A stretch of 64,000 nucleotides of DNA from Pontibacter rufus (GCF_015694705.1 NZ_JADQDR010000010.1:1-64000), one strand, 5' to 3'; positions 8,079 through 17,873 are shown, numbered from the stretch's first letter. Made by a program: numbers and translations. Notes: generated from the letters alone by a model not told the origin.

Positions 8079-10157
8079 TTAATAGTTCAGCAATTCTTCT
8101 ATGGCAGTGGCTACTTTCCGGGCATTAGGGAGCATCATCTTTTCGAGATCCACATTCAGCGGAATGGCGGGCAGACTTTCGGCTCCTAAAGTATAAACCG
8201 GAGCATCTAGTTTCTGAAAGCAGTCCCTGGACAGACGGCCGGCCAATGACTCGGCAAAGGAATTGAGCAGCGGCTCTTCGGTGAGCACCAGCGCTTTGCC
8301 GTGGCGTTCTACCGCGGCTTTTACTGTTTCATAGTCCAGCGGATTGAGCGTGCGCAGATCTACAATTTCTATACTTCCGGGGAATTGTTTTGAGGCAGTT
8401 TTGGCCCAGTACACGCCTATGCCGTAGGTGATAAGGGCCATACTGTTGCCTTTGCTAACCTGTTCATCACTTGCCTGCTGTACTATGTTGGCTTTGCCCA
8501 GCGGCAGGATATAGTTTTCGTCCGGTTCTATGGTTTTGGCATCCTCAGTGCCCGGCACCCTTGACCAGTAAATACCTTTATGCTCCAGCATTATTACCGG
8601 ATTCGGGTCCAGGAAAGCAGCTTTCATCAGGCCTTTCATATCGGCAGCATTGCTTGGGAATACAACTTTAATACCTCTGATGTTCAGCAGCGTGGATTCT
8701 ATACTTCCGGAATGGTAAGGACCGCCGCCACCGTAGGCGCCAATTGGTACGCGTATAAGCGTCTGCACCGGAAACTGGCCGTTAGACAGGTAGCAGCTCT
8801 TTGAAAGCTCCTCAACCAGCTGATTCATACCCGGCCAGACATAATCAGCAAACTGAATCTCCACGATGGCTTTCGCGCCTACAGCCGACATACCCGCCGT
8901 AGAGCCTATAATGTATGCCTCCTGAATGGGTGTATTGAACACGCGCGCATCGCCATGCTTTTTGGCCAGCAGCGCCGCTTCCCGGAACACCCCCCCCAGT
9001 TCACCGCCCACATCCTGACCGTAAAATAAAGCTTCCGGGTAAGTCCGCAGGATATCATCTACGGCATGCAGGGCAGCATCCACCATAATGATTTTCTCAG
9101 CGCCGGCCGGGCTGCGCTCACCTTTCTCTTCCGTTACAGGCGTGGGAGCAAACATGTGCGTATCGAAAGTGGCCGGATCAGGGCCGGGGGCCTGCCGGGC
9201 ACGCTGAAAGTCATTGGTCACGGTTTGTATGGCTTCCTGCTCCAACTGCGCTATTTCATCCGGTGTTATAGCTGCATCCAGCAACGCCTGCCGCAGCTTG
9301 GGAATCGGGTCTTCCTGGGCATGTTGTTTCAGGTTATCGCCACGGTACCACTCCCGGCGCACCCCCGACGTATGGTGTCCCAGCAGCGGGCAGCGGGCAT
9401 GCACCAGTACAGGCTTTCGGACCTGGCGGGCATAATCAAATGCAACCCGCATGCCCTCATATGCCTCTGCAAAGTCAGAGCCATCCACGCGCAGGCGCTC
9501 CAACCCTTTAAAGCCTGCTACATACTCGTAAGCATCCATGGCACGCATCTCTTTGCCCGTAGCCGAAATACCCCAGTCGTTGTCCTGCACCAGGTATACA
9601 ATAGGTAGCTCCTTCAGCACCGCCATCTGAAATGCTTCGGCCACTTCGCCCTCGGTAACGGCGCCATCGCCCATCGAACAGAGCACCACCGGTTTCTCCT
9701 CTCCTTTCAGCAGCCCCTGTCCTTCCAGGTAAGCTATGCCGTGCGCCATACCAGTAGCCGGAATAACCTGCATGCCTGTGGCGGAGCTCTGATGTGGTAT
9801 AGTCGGGAAACCTGCTCTTCGGAGCGATGGATGACCATAGTAGGTGCGGCCGCCCGAAAAAGGATCGTCCGCTTTCGCCATCAGTTGTAACATGAGTTCG
9901 TAAGGTTGTAACCCAATGCCGAGCAGCAGGGAATCATCACGGTAATAAGGTGAAGCGTAATCGTAAGGTTGTAACTGGAAGGCGGCTGCCAGTTGTATGG
10001 CCTCGTGGCCGCGTGAGGTGCTGTGTACATACCTGCTGCAAACAGCTTTGTTTTCTTCGTAAGTATCTGCCATGTTTTTGGCAGTTAGCATCAGTAGGTA
10101 AGCCTTTTTAAGCAGGGTGATGTCCAGCTTTACGGCCTCCATTATATCTTTAGACAT
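8079..10157 (-). CDS. fused 2-oxo acid dehydrogenase E1 (alpha-beta), branched-chain type
   Basis: About 692 residues from the ATG at 10157; a GTG at 10175 would add six. The N-terminal half is the E1 alpha domain with the thiamine diphosphate motif GDGAVTEGEVAEAFQ...VYLVQDNDWGIS (about 160-200). A linker near 325-350 leads to the E1 beta domain (LFYGQDVGGELGGVFREAALL, GPYHSGSIESTLLNIRGIKV). E1 decarboxylates 2-oxo acids and passes the acyl group to lipoyl-E2. The closest functional type appears to be 2-oxoisovalerate (branched-chain) dehydrogenase, supplying primers for iso-branched fatty acids. No E2 or E3 gene is adjacent. A second, longer fused E1 lies at 27506-29914. Confidence 0.88.
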   Translation of the reverse strand: MSKDIMEAVKLDITLLKKAYLLMLTAKNMADTYEENKAVCSRYVHSTSRGHEAIQLAAAFQLQPYDYASPYYRDDSLLLGIGLQPYELMLQLMAKADDPFSGGRTYYGHPSLRRAGFPTIPHQSSATGMQVIPATGMAHGIAYLEGQGLLKGEEKPVVLCSMGDGAVTEGEVAEAFQMAVLKELPIVYLVQDNDWGISATGKEMRAMDAYEYVAGFKGLERLRVDGSDFAEAYEGMRVAFDYARQVRKPVLVHARCPLLGHHTSGVRREWYRGDNLKQHAQEDPIPKLRQALLDAAITPDEIAQLEQEAIQTVTNDFQRARQAPGPDPATFDTHMFAPTPVTEEKGERSPAGAEKIIMVDAALHAVDDILRTYPEALFYGQDVGGELGGVFREAALLAKKHGDARVFNTPIQEAYIIGSTAGMSAVGAKAIVEIQFADYVWPGMNQLVEELSKSCYLSNGQFPVQTLIRVPIGAYGGGGPYHSGSIESTLLNIRGIKVVFPSNAADMKGLMKAAFLDPNPVIMLEHKGIYWSRVPGTEDAKTIEPDENYILPLGKANIVQQASDEQVSKGNSMALITYGIGVYWAKTASKQFPGSIEIVDLRTLNPLDYETVKAAVERHGKALVLTEEPLLNSFAESLAGRLSRDCFQKLDAPVYTLGAESLPAIPLNVDLEKMMLPNARKVATAIEELLNY

Positions 10158-10252
10158 GTTTAGATCGGTTTGCACGAAAGTACGAAATAAGGAGCTCTTT
10201 CTAAAATACAGAGTAGGCGGTGGTAGAACGGCTATAATTCGGTAATTTTGCC

Positions 10253-10304
10253 CATCCAGATACTGTTACGAAAGTATATGGGACGATATCTGGATGATTT
10301 TTTT
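10253..10304 (+). terminator. hairpin with T-run in the hemF leader
   Basis: CATCCAGATA (10253-10262) pairs with TATCTGGATG (10287-10296), followed by A and eight Ts. The 24-nt loop contains one heptamer copy. It sits about 150 bp before hemF, so it could attenuate hemF transcription or end an upstream transcript. No known riboswitch was recognised. Confidence 0.45.
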
Positions 10305-10446
10305 CAACTTGCATTACCAGCAAGCATACTTTTTCTGGTTAACAGTTAGCCATCAGGTATAGCCATATTTACGGCAGAAAACTGCTGCTACTTTTAACAA
10401 GCAATTTTTGTCTAAAATCTAATATCCAGCATCTAACCTCTAAAAT

Positions 10447-11346
10447 ATGTTCAGAGAAGAAGTAGAAGCGTTTATGCGCCGGTTTCAGTCCGATTTATGT
10501 GAAGCGCTTGAGCGCTGCGATGGTGGCGCTACTTTCAGCACCGACACTTGGAAACATGAGGAAGAAGGCGGCGGTATTTCGCGCGTGATCCAGGGTGGCA
10601 ACGTGCTGGAAAAAGGCGGCGTAAACTTTTCGGCAGTGCGGGGCCAGTTGTCGCCTCAGTTTCTGAAGATGCTGGAAATGCCGGATGCCAACTACTTTGC
10701 CACAGGCGTATCGGTGGTGCTGCACCCACATAGCCCGATGGTGCCCATCACACACATGAACGTACGCTACTTTGAGGCCGGCAACGGGCAGGCCTGGTTT
10801 GGCGGCGGCATCGATCTGACCCCCATCTATGTAAACCCGGAGCAGGCACGGGAATTTCACCGGCTGATGAAAGAAGTATGCGATCGGCACCACCCAACTT
10901 ATTATGCGGAGTTTAAGAAGTGGGCGGATGATTATTTTTACAACCAGCACCGTGAGGAAACGCGCGGCGTGGGAGGCATTTTCTTCGACAGGCTGATGGC
11001 TACAGACGAGATAAGTATAGCCGACCGCCTGGCCTTTGTGCACGATGTGGCTTATGCCTTTGCGCCTTTTTATACGCGCATTATGAACGAGAACCGCGAT
11101 TTGCCTTACGGCGAGCGCGAAAAGCAATGGCAGTTGATGCGCCGCGGCCGTTATGTGGAATTTAACCTGGTTTATGATCGCGGCACCAAGTTCGGGCTGC
11201 ACACCAAAGGCCGCATCGAATCCATCCTGATGAGTTTGCCCACGCTTGCCTCCTGGCAGTATAATTTTACGCCGGAACCCGGCAGCCTGGAAGCGCAAAC
11301 GCAGCAGTATCTCAAAAAAGACATCGACTGGCTTAACGTGCAGTAA
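10447..11346 (+). CDS. hemF: oxygen-dependent coproporphyrinogen III oxidase
   Basis: The product has 299 residues, standard for the family. It converts coproporphyrinogen III to protoporphyrinogen IX by two oxidative decarboxylations in haem synthesis. Hallmark sequences are GGGISRVIQGGNVLEKGGVN (about 41-60), HPHSPMVPITHMNVRYFE (about 98-115), WFGGGIDLTPIYV (about 121-133) and GVGGIFFDRL (about 174-183). The C-terminal YNFTPEPGS and YLKKDIDWLN also fit. The enzyme implies an aerobic life. A PAP2 phosphatase gene follows after 2 bp. Confidence 0.97.
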   Translation: MFREEVEAFMRRFQSDLCEALERCDGGATFSTDTWKHEEEGGGISRVIQGGNVLEKGGVNFSAVRGQLSPQFLKMLEMPDANYFATGVSVVLHPHSPMVPITHMNVRYFEAGNGQAWFGGGIDLTPIYVNPEQAREFHRLMKEVCDRHHPTYYAEFKKWADDYFYNQHREETRGVGGIFFDRLMATDEISIADRLAFVHDVAYAFAPFYTRIMNENRDLPYGEREKQWQLMRRGRYVEFNLVYDRGTKFGLHTKGRIESILMSLPTLASWQYNFTPEPGSLEAQTQQYLKKDIDWLNVQ

Positions 11347-11348
11347 GT

Positions 11349-11924
11349 ATGATAGAAGCGCTGGAGAAGCTCGACAAGGAACTGTTTGTCTACATCAATG
11401 GCCTGCATAGTCCGTTTTGGGACGGCATTATGATTTTTATGTCGGAAAAGCTGGTCTGGATTCCGTTTTACCTGGCTATTATCGGTTATGTGGTTTACCG
11501 CTACCGCCGGCAGGGCTTTCTGATGCTGTTGCTGGCTGGCGCTGCCATCGGACTGGCTGACTTCATAGCTTCCGGCATTTTCAAAGCAACTTTCGCCCGC
11601 CTCCGCCCCTGCCACGACCCGACCCTGGATGCCGTTATCAATGTGGTGCATGGCTGCGGCGGACAATTCGGATTTATGTCGTCGCATGCGGCTACTACAT
11701 TTGCCCTGGCCGTTTTCTTTAACCTCATCTTATCCGGCCGCTACCTCCTGTTTAAGATAATACTGGTTACCTGGGCGGTGCTTATCTGTTACAGCCGCGT
11801 GTACCTGGGCGTACATTTCCCAATGGACGTTATCGGAGGCGCTTTGCTGGGGGCATTGCTCGCTTACCTGGCCACGCTTGTTTATAATTTGCTGTTGAAC
11901 AGATATCCGGCCTTAAAGCGTTAA
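11349..11924 (+). CDS. PAP2-family membrane phosphatase
   Basis: The product has 191 residues and about five or six membrane helices. All three PAP2 motifs are present: KATFARLRP (about 77-85), SSHAATT (about 115-121, the His of the usual PSGH) and SRVYLGVHFPMDVIGG (about 141-156, His nucleophile and Asp). Such enzymes dephosphorylate lipids such as phosphatidic acid or undecaprenyl diphosphate at the outer face of the inner membrane; the exact substrate is open. It is probably co-transcribed with hemF, with no obvious functional link. Confidence 0.9.
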   Translation: MIEALEKLDKELFVYINGLHSPFWDGIMIFMSEKLVWIPFYLAIIGYVVYRYRRQGFLMLLLAGAAIGLADFIASGIFKATFARLRPCHDPTLDAVINVVHGCGGQFGFMSSHAATTFALAVFFNLILSGRYLLFKIILVTWAVLICYSRVYLGVHFPMDVIGGALLGALLAYLATLVYNLLLNRYPALKR

Positions 11925-11934
11925 ACCTTTAGCC

Positions 11935-14364
11935 ATGCCAGCTGTTCTCGTGGTGTTTAGAGGAGCCTGCGGTTTGCAAATTATAACTATCAACTTCCAC
12001 AACAAGAGATTATACCTGCTTTGTTTTGTGCTGCTGCTGGCTTTGCCTGCGGCTGCACAGGAGCGCTTTCGTTTATCCGGTAAAGTAACAGACGCCGCTA
12101 CCGGCGAGGCGCTGGCCGGCGCCACTGTTGCCTTGCAGGAAATAGCAGGTACAGGTGCTATAACAGATGCGCAGGGAAATTATAATTTCTCAGCTCCTGG
12201 CGGCGCCTATACGCTTACGGCAAAGTACATTGGGTACGAAAACTGGCAGCGGGATATACAAGTAAGCAGCGATGTGCAGCAAAATATCCGCCTGAGCGCC
12301 GCAGCTTATGGTGTGCAGGAGGTAGAAATAACGGCCAACCGGCAACCGCCCATTACCGAATCGGCGGCCATGGGCCAGTTGGAACTGCCCCTCGAAACCA
12401 TCAAGTCGCTGCCGGTGCTGTTCGGCGAAAACGACATTCTTAAAACCATACAGCTGCTGCCGGGCGTAACATCAGGTGGCGAAGGCAACACGGGCTTTTA
12501 TGTGCGCGGCGGCGGGGCCGATCAGAACCTGGTCCTGCTTGATGGCGCTACGGTTTACAATCCAGGCCACCTGCTCAACTTTTTCTCTGTCTTTAACGCT
12601 GATGCGCTGCAAAGCACAACCCTCATCAAAGGCAATATGCCTGTCCGCTACGGCGGTCGCCTTTCCTCTGTGCTCGATATCAACATGAAGGACGGTAACC
12701 AGACAAAGTACAAAGCGGAGGGCGGCATCGGGCTCATTTCTTCGCGCCTTACCCTGCAAGGCCCTATTGCCAAAGAAAAGGCATCTTTCCTGCTTTCGGG
12801 CAGGCGGACGTACATGGATGTGCTGTTTAATCCTTTTCTCAAAAATACGGAACAGGGTGGCGTGCCTTTTTATTTTTATGACCTGAACGGGAAGCTGACC
12901 TATACTTTGTCGGCCAAAGACCGCCTGTACCTGAGTGGTTACTATGGCCGCGATGCCGGCAGCCTGAAGCTCTCTGATGGTCGTTTTTCCTCAGATTTCG
13001 GCTGGGGCAATGCCACCGCTACACTTCGCTGGAACCACCTGTTTAACGACAAGCTTTTCCTCAACCTGTCCGGCTTATACAGCAGGTATACGTTCGATTT
13101 TGGCTGGGATTATGGCGGCTTTAATACCCTGGTGCAAACCGGTGTGCAGGATTATGGCGTCCGCCTTGGGTTTGATTATACACCCAATGTGCGCCATCAC
13201 ATCGAATATGGATTGGATTATACTTTCCACCGGCTGGAACCGCGCTCGGGAGAAGCGCAGAACCAGGAGGGACAAAGCTTTTCCACCAACCGCGTTCTGG
13301 CCAAGTATGGGCATGAGGCTGCTTTGTATGTTTCTGATGACTGGAACGTGACCGATAAGCTGCTGCTGAGCATCGGCCTGCGAAGCAGTTATTTTGAACA
13401 GGTGGGGCCGTTCCATCTTTACCAGTTTAATGAAAGCCAGGCTGTTACGGACTCAACGATCTATGGCCGTGGTGAAAAAGTAATTTCATATCAGGCACTG
13501 GAGCCGCGCGTGTCGTTGCGGTATGAACTTAACAGGTTATCCTCCCTCAAAGCTGCTTTCACGCAATCGGCACAGTACGTGCACCTGGTTTCCAATGCCT
13601 ATACTACTTTGCCGCTGGATGTGTGGGTGCCGAGTTCGGCATTGGTGGAGCCGCAACGGGCCACGCAATATGCGTTGGGATATTTCCGGAGTATACATGA
13701 AAACAAGTATGAGGGCTCGGTAGAAGTATACTTTAAAGCGATGAAGAATCAGTTGGAGTACCGCGAAGGCTTCTCGCCGGGGCCCAGCAACCGCGATTTA
13801 GAGTATGAATTTGTAACAGGCAACGGCAAGTCTTACGGAGTGGAGTTTTTTCTGCGGAAAAATTACGGTAATCTGCAGGGCTGGCTTGGCTATACCCTCT
13901 CCCGCACCACCCGCACCTTCCCGGCCCTGAATAATGGCGAAACCTTCCCGGCCCGCTTCGACCGGCGGCACGATCTTTCGCTGGTGGCCAGTTATAAGTA
14001 TAACAAACGCTGGACATTTGGCGGCACGTTTGTTTATGGCACCGGTCAGGCCACTACCCTGCCGGCCCGGCGCTATTTTATCGAAGGCAATATTGCGTAC
14101 CAGTACGGCGACCGCAACAGCTTCCGGATGCAGCCTTTTCACCGCCTTGATCTGGCTGCTACGCTGGAAGGCAGGCAGCACAGCAATATGAAATCGAGCT
14201 GGACTTTTTCGGTTTACAACGTGTATGGCCGCCGGAATCCATTTTTATACTATATCGACAGCGAGGGAGAACCTTATAGCGGCAATGTGCAGTTACAGGC
14301 GAAGAAGGTATCTGTTATCCCTTTTCCTCTGCCCTCTGTTACCTGGAACTTCAGCTGGTTATGA
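11935..14364 (+). CDS. TonB-dependent outer-membrane receptor
   Basis: Up to 809 residues. A signal peptide (KRLYLLCFVLLLALPAAAQ, about 24-42) is followed by a carboxypeptidase-like regulatory beta-sandwich (FRLSGKVTDAATGEALAGA, about 45-125). A TonB plug follows (about 135-260, with GFYVRGGGADQNLVLLDGA and VRYGGRLSSVLDINMKDG), then a beta-barrel ending VTWNFSWL. It imports an unknown large ligand using TonB energy. The 23 residues before the signal core are atypical, so the true start may be a non-ATG codon downstream of 11935. It overlaps the DUF4249 gene by 4 bp, a frequent pairing in Cytophagales. Confidence 0.92.
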   Translation: MPAVLVVFRGACGLQIITINFHNKRLYLLCFVLLLALPAAAQERFRLSGKVTDAATGEALAGATVALQEIAGTGAITDAQGNYNFSAPGGAYTLTAKYIGYENWQRDIQVSSDVQQNIRLSAAAYGVQEVEITANRQPPITESAAMGQLELPLETIKSLPVLFGENDILKTIQLLPGVTSGGEGNTGFYVRGGGADQNLVLLDGATVYNPGHLLNFFSVFNADALQSTTLIKGNMPVRYGGRLSSVLDINMKDGNQTKYKAEGGIGLISSRLTLQGPIAKEKASFLLSGRRTYMDVLFNPFLKNTEQGGVPFYFYDLNGKLTYTLSAKDRLYLSGYYGRDAGSLKLSDGRFSSDFGWGNATATLRWNHLFNDKLFLNLSGLYSRYTFDFGWDYGGFNTLVQTGVQDYGVRLGFDYTPNVRHHIEYGLDYTFHRLEPRSGEAQNQEGQSFSTNRVLAKYGHEAALYVSDDWNVTDKLLLSIGLRSSYFEQVGPFHLYQFNESQAVTDSTIYGRGEKVISYQALEPRVSLRYELNRLSSLKAAFTQSAQYVHLVSNAYTTLPLDVWVPSSALVEPQRATQYALGYFRSIHENKYEGSVEVYFKAMKNQLEYREGFSPGPSNRDLEYEFVTGNGKSYGVEFFLRKNYGNLQGWLGYTLSRTTRTFPALNNGETFPARFDRRHDLSLVASYKYNKRWTFGGTFVYGTGQATTLPARRYFIEGNIAYQYGDRNSFRMQPFHRLDLAATLEGRQHSNMKSSWTFSVYNVYGRRNPFLYYIDSEGEPYSGNVQLQAKKVSVIPFPLPSVTWNFSWL

Positions 14365-15302
14365 GCATGAAAAACGTATTTTATAAACTTATACTTTTGA
14401 TATTTACTGTTTTGACCGGCTGCGAGCAAAACCTGACGCTGGACTTGCCTGAGGGCCAAGAACAACTGGTGGTAGAAGGCCATATTGAACAGGATGCGCC
14501 ACCTGTGCTTATACTTACCCGCACTACACCTGTATTTTCGGCATTTAACGCGGAGGAGCTGGCCGGGAATTTCGTACATAACGCAAACATCGTTGTAAGC
14601 ACGCAAGGACGCGATTATACTTTGCAGGAAGTTCCTTCCCCGGCCTTTTCTGAAGCGATGAGACAGGCAGTTTCGGCACAGTTAAGTATACCAGAGCAGT
14701 TGCTGATTTCAGGCAGCGGCTTTGTGGTGTATGTTTATACTTCGGATGAGCTGAAAGGAAAGCTGGGAGAAACCTACAAGTTGCGCATCAGCCATGAGGG
14801 CAGAACCCTCACCGCCTCCACCACCATTCCGCAACTAAATCCCATCGATTCGCTCTGGACGGTGCCGCACCCGGATGCAGCGCAGGACAGCCTCGTAACA
14901 TTATACTACCGCTACAACGACCCCGACACGCTGGGAAACAGCATCCGGTACTTTACCAAACGCAACAGCGAGCCTTATTATCCCGGCTATTTTACATCCG
15001 TTTTTAACGACGAACTCATCAACGGCGGCACTATCAGTTTTCCGTTGGAGCGCGGGGAGCCCAAAGGACAGGCAGAACTGGATCAGGACAAGTATGGCTA
15101 TTTTGGTAAGGGTGACACGATTACAGTCCGCTGGGCCGCCATCGACATCGCACATTTCCGTTTCTGGAGCAGCCTGGAGGCCGAGCAAAGTAACAACGGC
15201 AGCCCTGTTGGTTCGCCCGGTGCCGTGCAGTCCAACATCAGCGGCGGCTACGGCATCTGGGGCGGATATGCGGTAACCTATCATACATTGGTTGTGCAAT
15301 AA
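14361..15302 (+). CDS. DUF4249 lipoprotein
   Basis: The product has 313 residues, with a lipoprotein signal (LILLIFTVLTGC) and the DUF4249 pattern LPEGQEQLVVEGHIEQDAPP near the N-terminus. The middle part (about 50-160) looks like an immunoglobulin-like beta-sandwich. DUF4249 proteins accompany TonB receptors and probably act as surface ligand-capturing partners, similar in role to SusD but unrelated in sequence. The 4-bp overlap with the receptor (ATGA) indicates translational coupling. The ligand is unknown. Confidence 0.88.
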   Translation: MSMKNVFYKLILLIFTVLTGCEQNLTLDLPEGQEQLVVEGHIEQDAPPVLILTRTTPVFSAFNAEELAGNFVHNANIVVSTQGRDYTLQEVPSPAFSEAMRQAVSAQLSIPEQLLISGSGFVVYVYTSDELKGKLGETYKLRISHEGRTLTASTTIPQLNPIDSLWTVPHPDAAQDSLVTLYYRYNDPDTLGNSIRYFTKRNSEPYYPGYFTSVFNDELINGGTISFPLERGEPKGQAELDQDKYGYFGKGDTITVRWAAIDIAHFRFWSSLEAEQSNNGSPVGSPGAVQSNISGGYGIWGGYAVTYHTLVVQ

Positions 15303-15442
15303 TCCGGAATCATTAGGCCTGGCTGATAGCAAGATATGTCCTTTCACGCACCTGTAAGCTCTATTTTCAGCAGGATTTTAGCCGTTTCTGTTTAATAGTC
15401 GTTTATAAATATATAGTTCATATACTTTAAACAGCTATAGCC

Positions 15443-15904
15443 ATGGAACTAACCCACGAAGTACAGCACACCAGGCGCATCAACAGCGCCAGCAACCCCG
15501 TCTGGATGGATGGGCTGCGTATCGCCCTCGGACTTTTTCTCTTCATCAAAGGCATCCTCTTTTTAGAGCATACCACTGATGTTTTCTACATGTTCAGCCA
15601 GCACCAGGATATTATCAGTATCCGGAAAGCATCTATGTTTACGAGTGCTGTGCACATCATCGGCGGCCTGATGATAGCTTTTGGCTTTTTAACACGCCTG
15701 GCGCTGCTCTGCCAGATACCAGTATTGCTGGGAGCAGTGCTGGTGGTAAACCCGCAACGCGGCGTTGACATGGGCAATGCAGAACTCTGGCTGTCTGTTA
15801 TAGTGCTGGGGCTGCTGGTTTTTTTCATGATTGTGGGCCCAGGCCGCTATTCCATAGACAATAAAATCTTACGGCCCAAACAACCCGCTCCGCCCGCAGT
15901 ATAG
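15443..15904 (+). CDS. DoxX-family membrane protein (paralog 1)
   Basis: The product has 153 residues and four predicted membrane helices. The DoxX-like core RIALGLFLFIKGILFLEHT (about 26-44) and a later IGGLMIAFGFLTRLALL are visible. The family is linked to quinone- or thiol-related redox steps, but biochemical roles are mostly unproven. A second copy follows at 16099 with clear similarity (PVWMDGLRIALG against PIWIDFIRVGLG). Separate upstream regions with heptamer copies suggest the two are transcribed separately. Confidence 0.85.
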   Translation: MELTHEVQHTRRINSASNPVWMDGLRIALGLFLFIKGILFLEHTTDVFYMFSQHQDIISIRKASMFTSAVHIIGGLMIAFGFLTRLALLCQIPVLLGAVLVVNPQRGVDMGNAELWLSVIVLGLLVFFMIVGPGRYSIDNKILRPKQPAPPAV

Positions 15905-16098
15905 CTACCGAAAGCTCCCGTTTATACTTCCGGAAAGTATGCTGTAACATGCCAGGTCTGAAGCAGGTTTTGCCCGAATTATCAGTGCTTTAGATGAAGT
16001 TATACCTTTGGGCAGCTTTGTAAAAGACAGTCGTGCAATTTGTGTCCGGTTCATGTTTTAGATCGTTTAAGTAAAATATAACAGTAGTTTCATCCTAA

Positions 16099-16563
16099 AT
16101 GATTACAGCCATGAACTTAATTCAAAACATGAACCGCGTGGACCGCTGGAGCGAAATGCGCCATCCGATCTGGATTGACTTTATCCGCGTTGGCCTTGGC
16201 CTTTTTATACTTGCCAAGGGCATAATGTTTATTCAGCACACAGAAACGATACGGAACATTATGGAGCATAGCCAGTTCCGATGGCTGGCTTTCGGGTTAG
16301 CGCATTACGTGGCGATGGTCCATATTTCCGGCGGTGTTCTTATCGCACTGGGCCTCATTACGCGCATAGCCATTTTGTTTCAGCTGCCTATTCTGCTCGG
16401 GGCCGTTATTTTTGTAAATTCCAAACAGGGCTTTTACGTCGAAAACTCTGAACTGTGGGTATCAGTACTGGTGCTGGTACTGTTGATTTTTTTCCTGTTT
16501 TTTGGCTCCGGCCGTTTCTCCTTCGATTACTACATGCGGGTGCATAAAGAAGGAACCTATTAA
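16099..16563 (+). CDS. DoxX-family membrane protein (paralog 2)
   Basis: The product has 154 residues and four predicted membrane helices, similar throughout to the gene at 15443. Shared landmarks include GLFILAKGIMFIQHT, VHISGGVLIALGLITRIAILFQ and ELWVSVLVLVLLIFF. The start could be ATG 16099 or the internal ATG at 16111 (MNLIQNMNRVDRW). The tandem arrangement suggests gene duplication. Substrate and partners are unknown. Confidence 0.85.
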   Translation: MITAMNLIQNMNRVDRWSEMRHPIWIDFIRVGLGLFILAKGIMFIQHTETIRNIMEHSQFRWLAFGLAHYVAMVHISGGVLIALGLITRIAILFQLPILLGAVIFVNSKQGFYVENSELWVSVLVLVLLIFFLFFGSGRFSFDYYMRVHKEGTY

Positions 16564-16760
16564 ATTACAAGTATAAACACCCTGTTATCGGTAATAGCTG
16601 CGGTTTCCGCAGCCAGACGGGTATGGCTGGCCCCGACCGAATCAAATATTTAGCATCATCCATACTTTCAGCAATCAGAAACTGGCGGCTGGCTTTAAAC
16701 AATGGCACTAATGTTGTAATTTTACAGCAGAAGCGGCCTGTCCGCCTCCCTTTTTCTGAT

Positions 16761-17873
16761 ATGACTGACAAATCTCTTCTCCTCAACGGCAAGAAATTTT
16801 ATTATGATGAAATTGCCGCTTATTCTTTCCGCAACAGCATTCCGCTGAACGGCTATGAAAGCAAGACACTGGAGTTCTGCCGCAGCTGGCTCACCGGCAT
16901 ACAGGAATTCCCGATACAGACGTCCGGCTCTACGGGTACGCCCAAAGTCATGCACCTGACCCGGCAGCAAATGGAAGCAAGCGCCCGCCGCACCATTAAA
17001 ATTCTTAACCTGCAGTCCGGCGACCGCATGCTGGCCTGCCTCAACACCGAATATATTGCCGGTATGATGATGCTCGCCCGCGGTTTTATAGCAGACCTGG
17101 AAATGGTTATTGTCGATCCTGTGAGCAACCCGCTGGCGCTGGCTCCTGCTGATGAGCAGATAGATTTTTCTTCTTTTGTGCCGATGCAGATCCAGACTAT
17201 TCTGCAGGATATGCCGGCGGCGCTCCCACAGCTGAACCACATGAAAGGCATCCTGGTAGGCGGCGCTCCTGTGAGTCCGATGTTACAGCGCGAATTGCGC
17301 AGTATAAAAAGCCCCGTTTATCATACTTACGGCATGACGGAAACTGCGTCGCACATTGCCCTGCGCCGCCTGAGCGGGCCGGAGGCAGCCGAATATTACG
17401 AGGTGCTCGACGACATAAGTGTAGGTATCGACAGGCGCGGCTGCCTTACCATCAAAGGCGACATCACCAACAACGAGCTCCTGGTTACCAACGACATTGT
17501 AGAACTGCTCACGCCTACGCGTTTCCGCTGGATTGGCCGTGCCGATAACACCATTAATACAGGCGGCGTGAAAGTGCAGATAGAGAAAGTAGAACTGGCC
17601 GTGGCAGAAGCCCTTATCGATTGGGACAGCGCGCCGCGTTCGTTTGTGGCGCCGCAGCCGGACGAGCTGCTGGGAGAAAAAATCGTACTGGTGCTGGAAG
17701 GTAATCCCCTGGAAGCAGGCAAAGAGCAGGAGTTGCTGAAAACCCTGCGTAAGTTCCTCAAAAGGTTTGAAATGCCCAAAGAGCTATACTATATCCCGGC
17801 TTTTACGGAAACTGCTACCGGTAAGATCTCGCGCCAGCGCACGCTCAAAAAGCTAGGCCTCTATACCGGTTAA
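16761..17873 (+). CDS. menE: O-succinylbenzoate-CoA ligase (AMP-binding)
   Basis: The product has 370 residues from ATG 16761; the frame stays open further upstream, but that part is not family-like. ANL-superfamily motifs are the P-loop TSGSTGTPK (about 54-62), YGMTETASH (about 189-197), RWIGRADNTINTGGVKVQ and a C-terminal TATGKISR with the catalytic Lys. The short length and N-terminus (LLLNGKKFYYDEI) match Bacteroidota MenE, which makes o-succinylbenzoyl-CoA in menaquinone synthesis. No other men gene is adjacent, so a different carboxylate substrate cannot be excluded. Confidence 0.8.
   Translation: MTDKSLLLNGKKFYYDEIAAYSFRNSIPLNGYESKTLEFCRSWLTGIQEFPIQTSGSTGTPKVMHLTRQQMEASARRTIKILNLQSGDRMLACLNTEYIAGMMMLARGFIADLEMVIVDPVSNPLALAPADEQIDFSSFVPMQIQTILQDMPAALPQLNHMKGILVGGAPVSPMLQRELRSIKSPVYHTYGMTETASHIALRRLSGPEAAEYYEVLDDISVGIDRRGCLTIKGDITNNELLVTNDIVELLTPTRFRWIGRADNTINTGGVKVQIEKVELAVAEALIDWDSAPRSFVAPQPDELLGEKIVLVLEGNPLEAGKEQELLKTLRKFLKRFEMPKELYYIPAFTETATGKISRQRTLKKLGLYTG

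Noticed and set aside
16596-16612. Short hairpin GCTGCGG/CCGCAGC before menE
   Set aside because: The 7-bp stem has no T-run, and its position within an open upstream frame gives no clear function.
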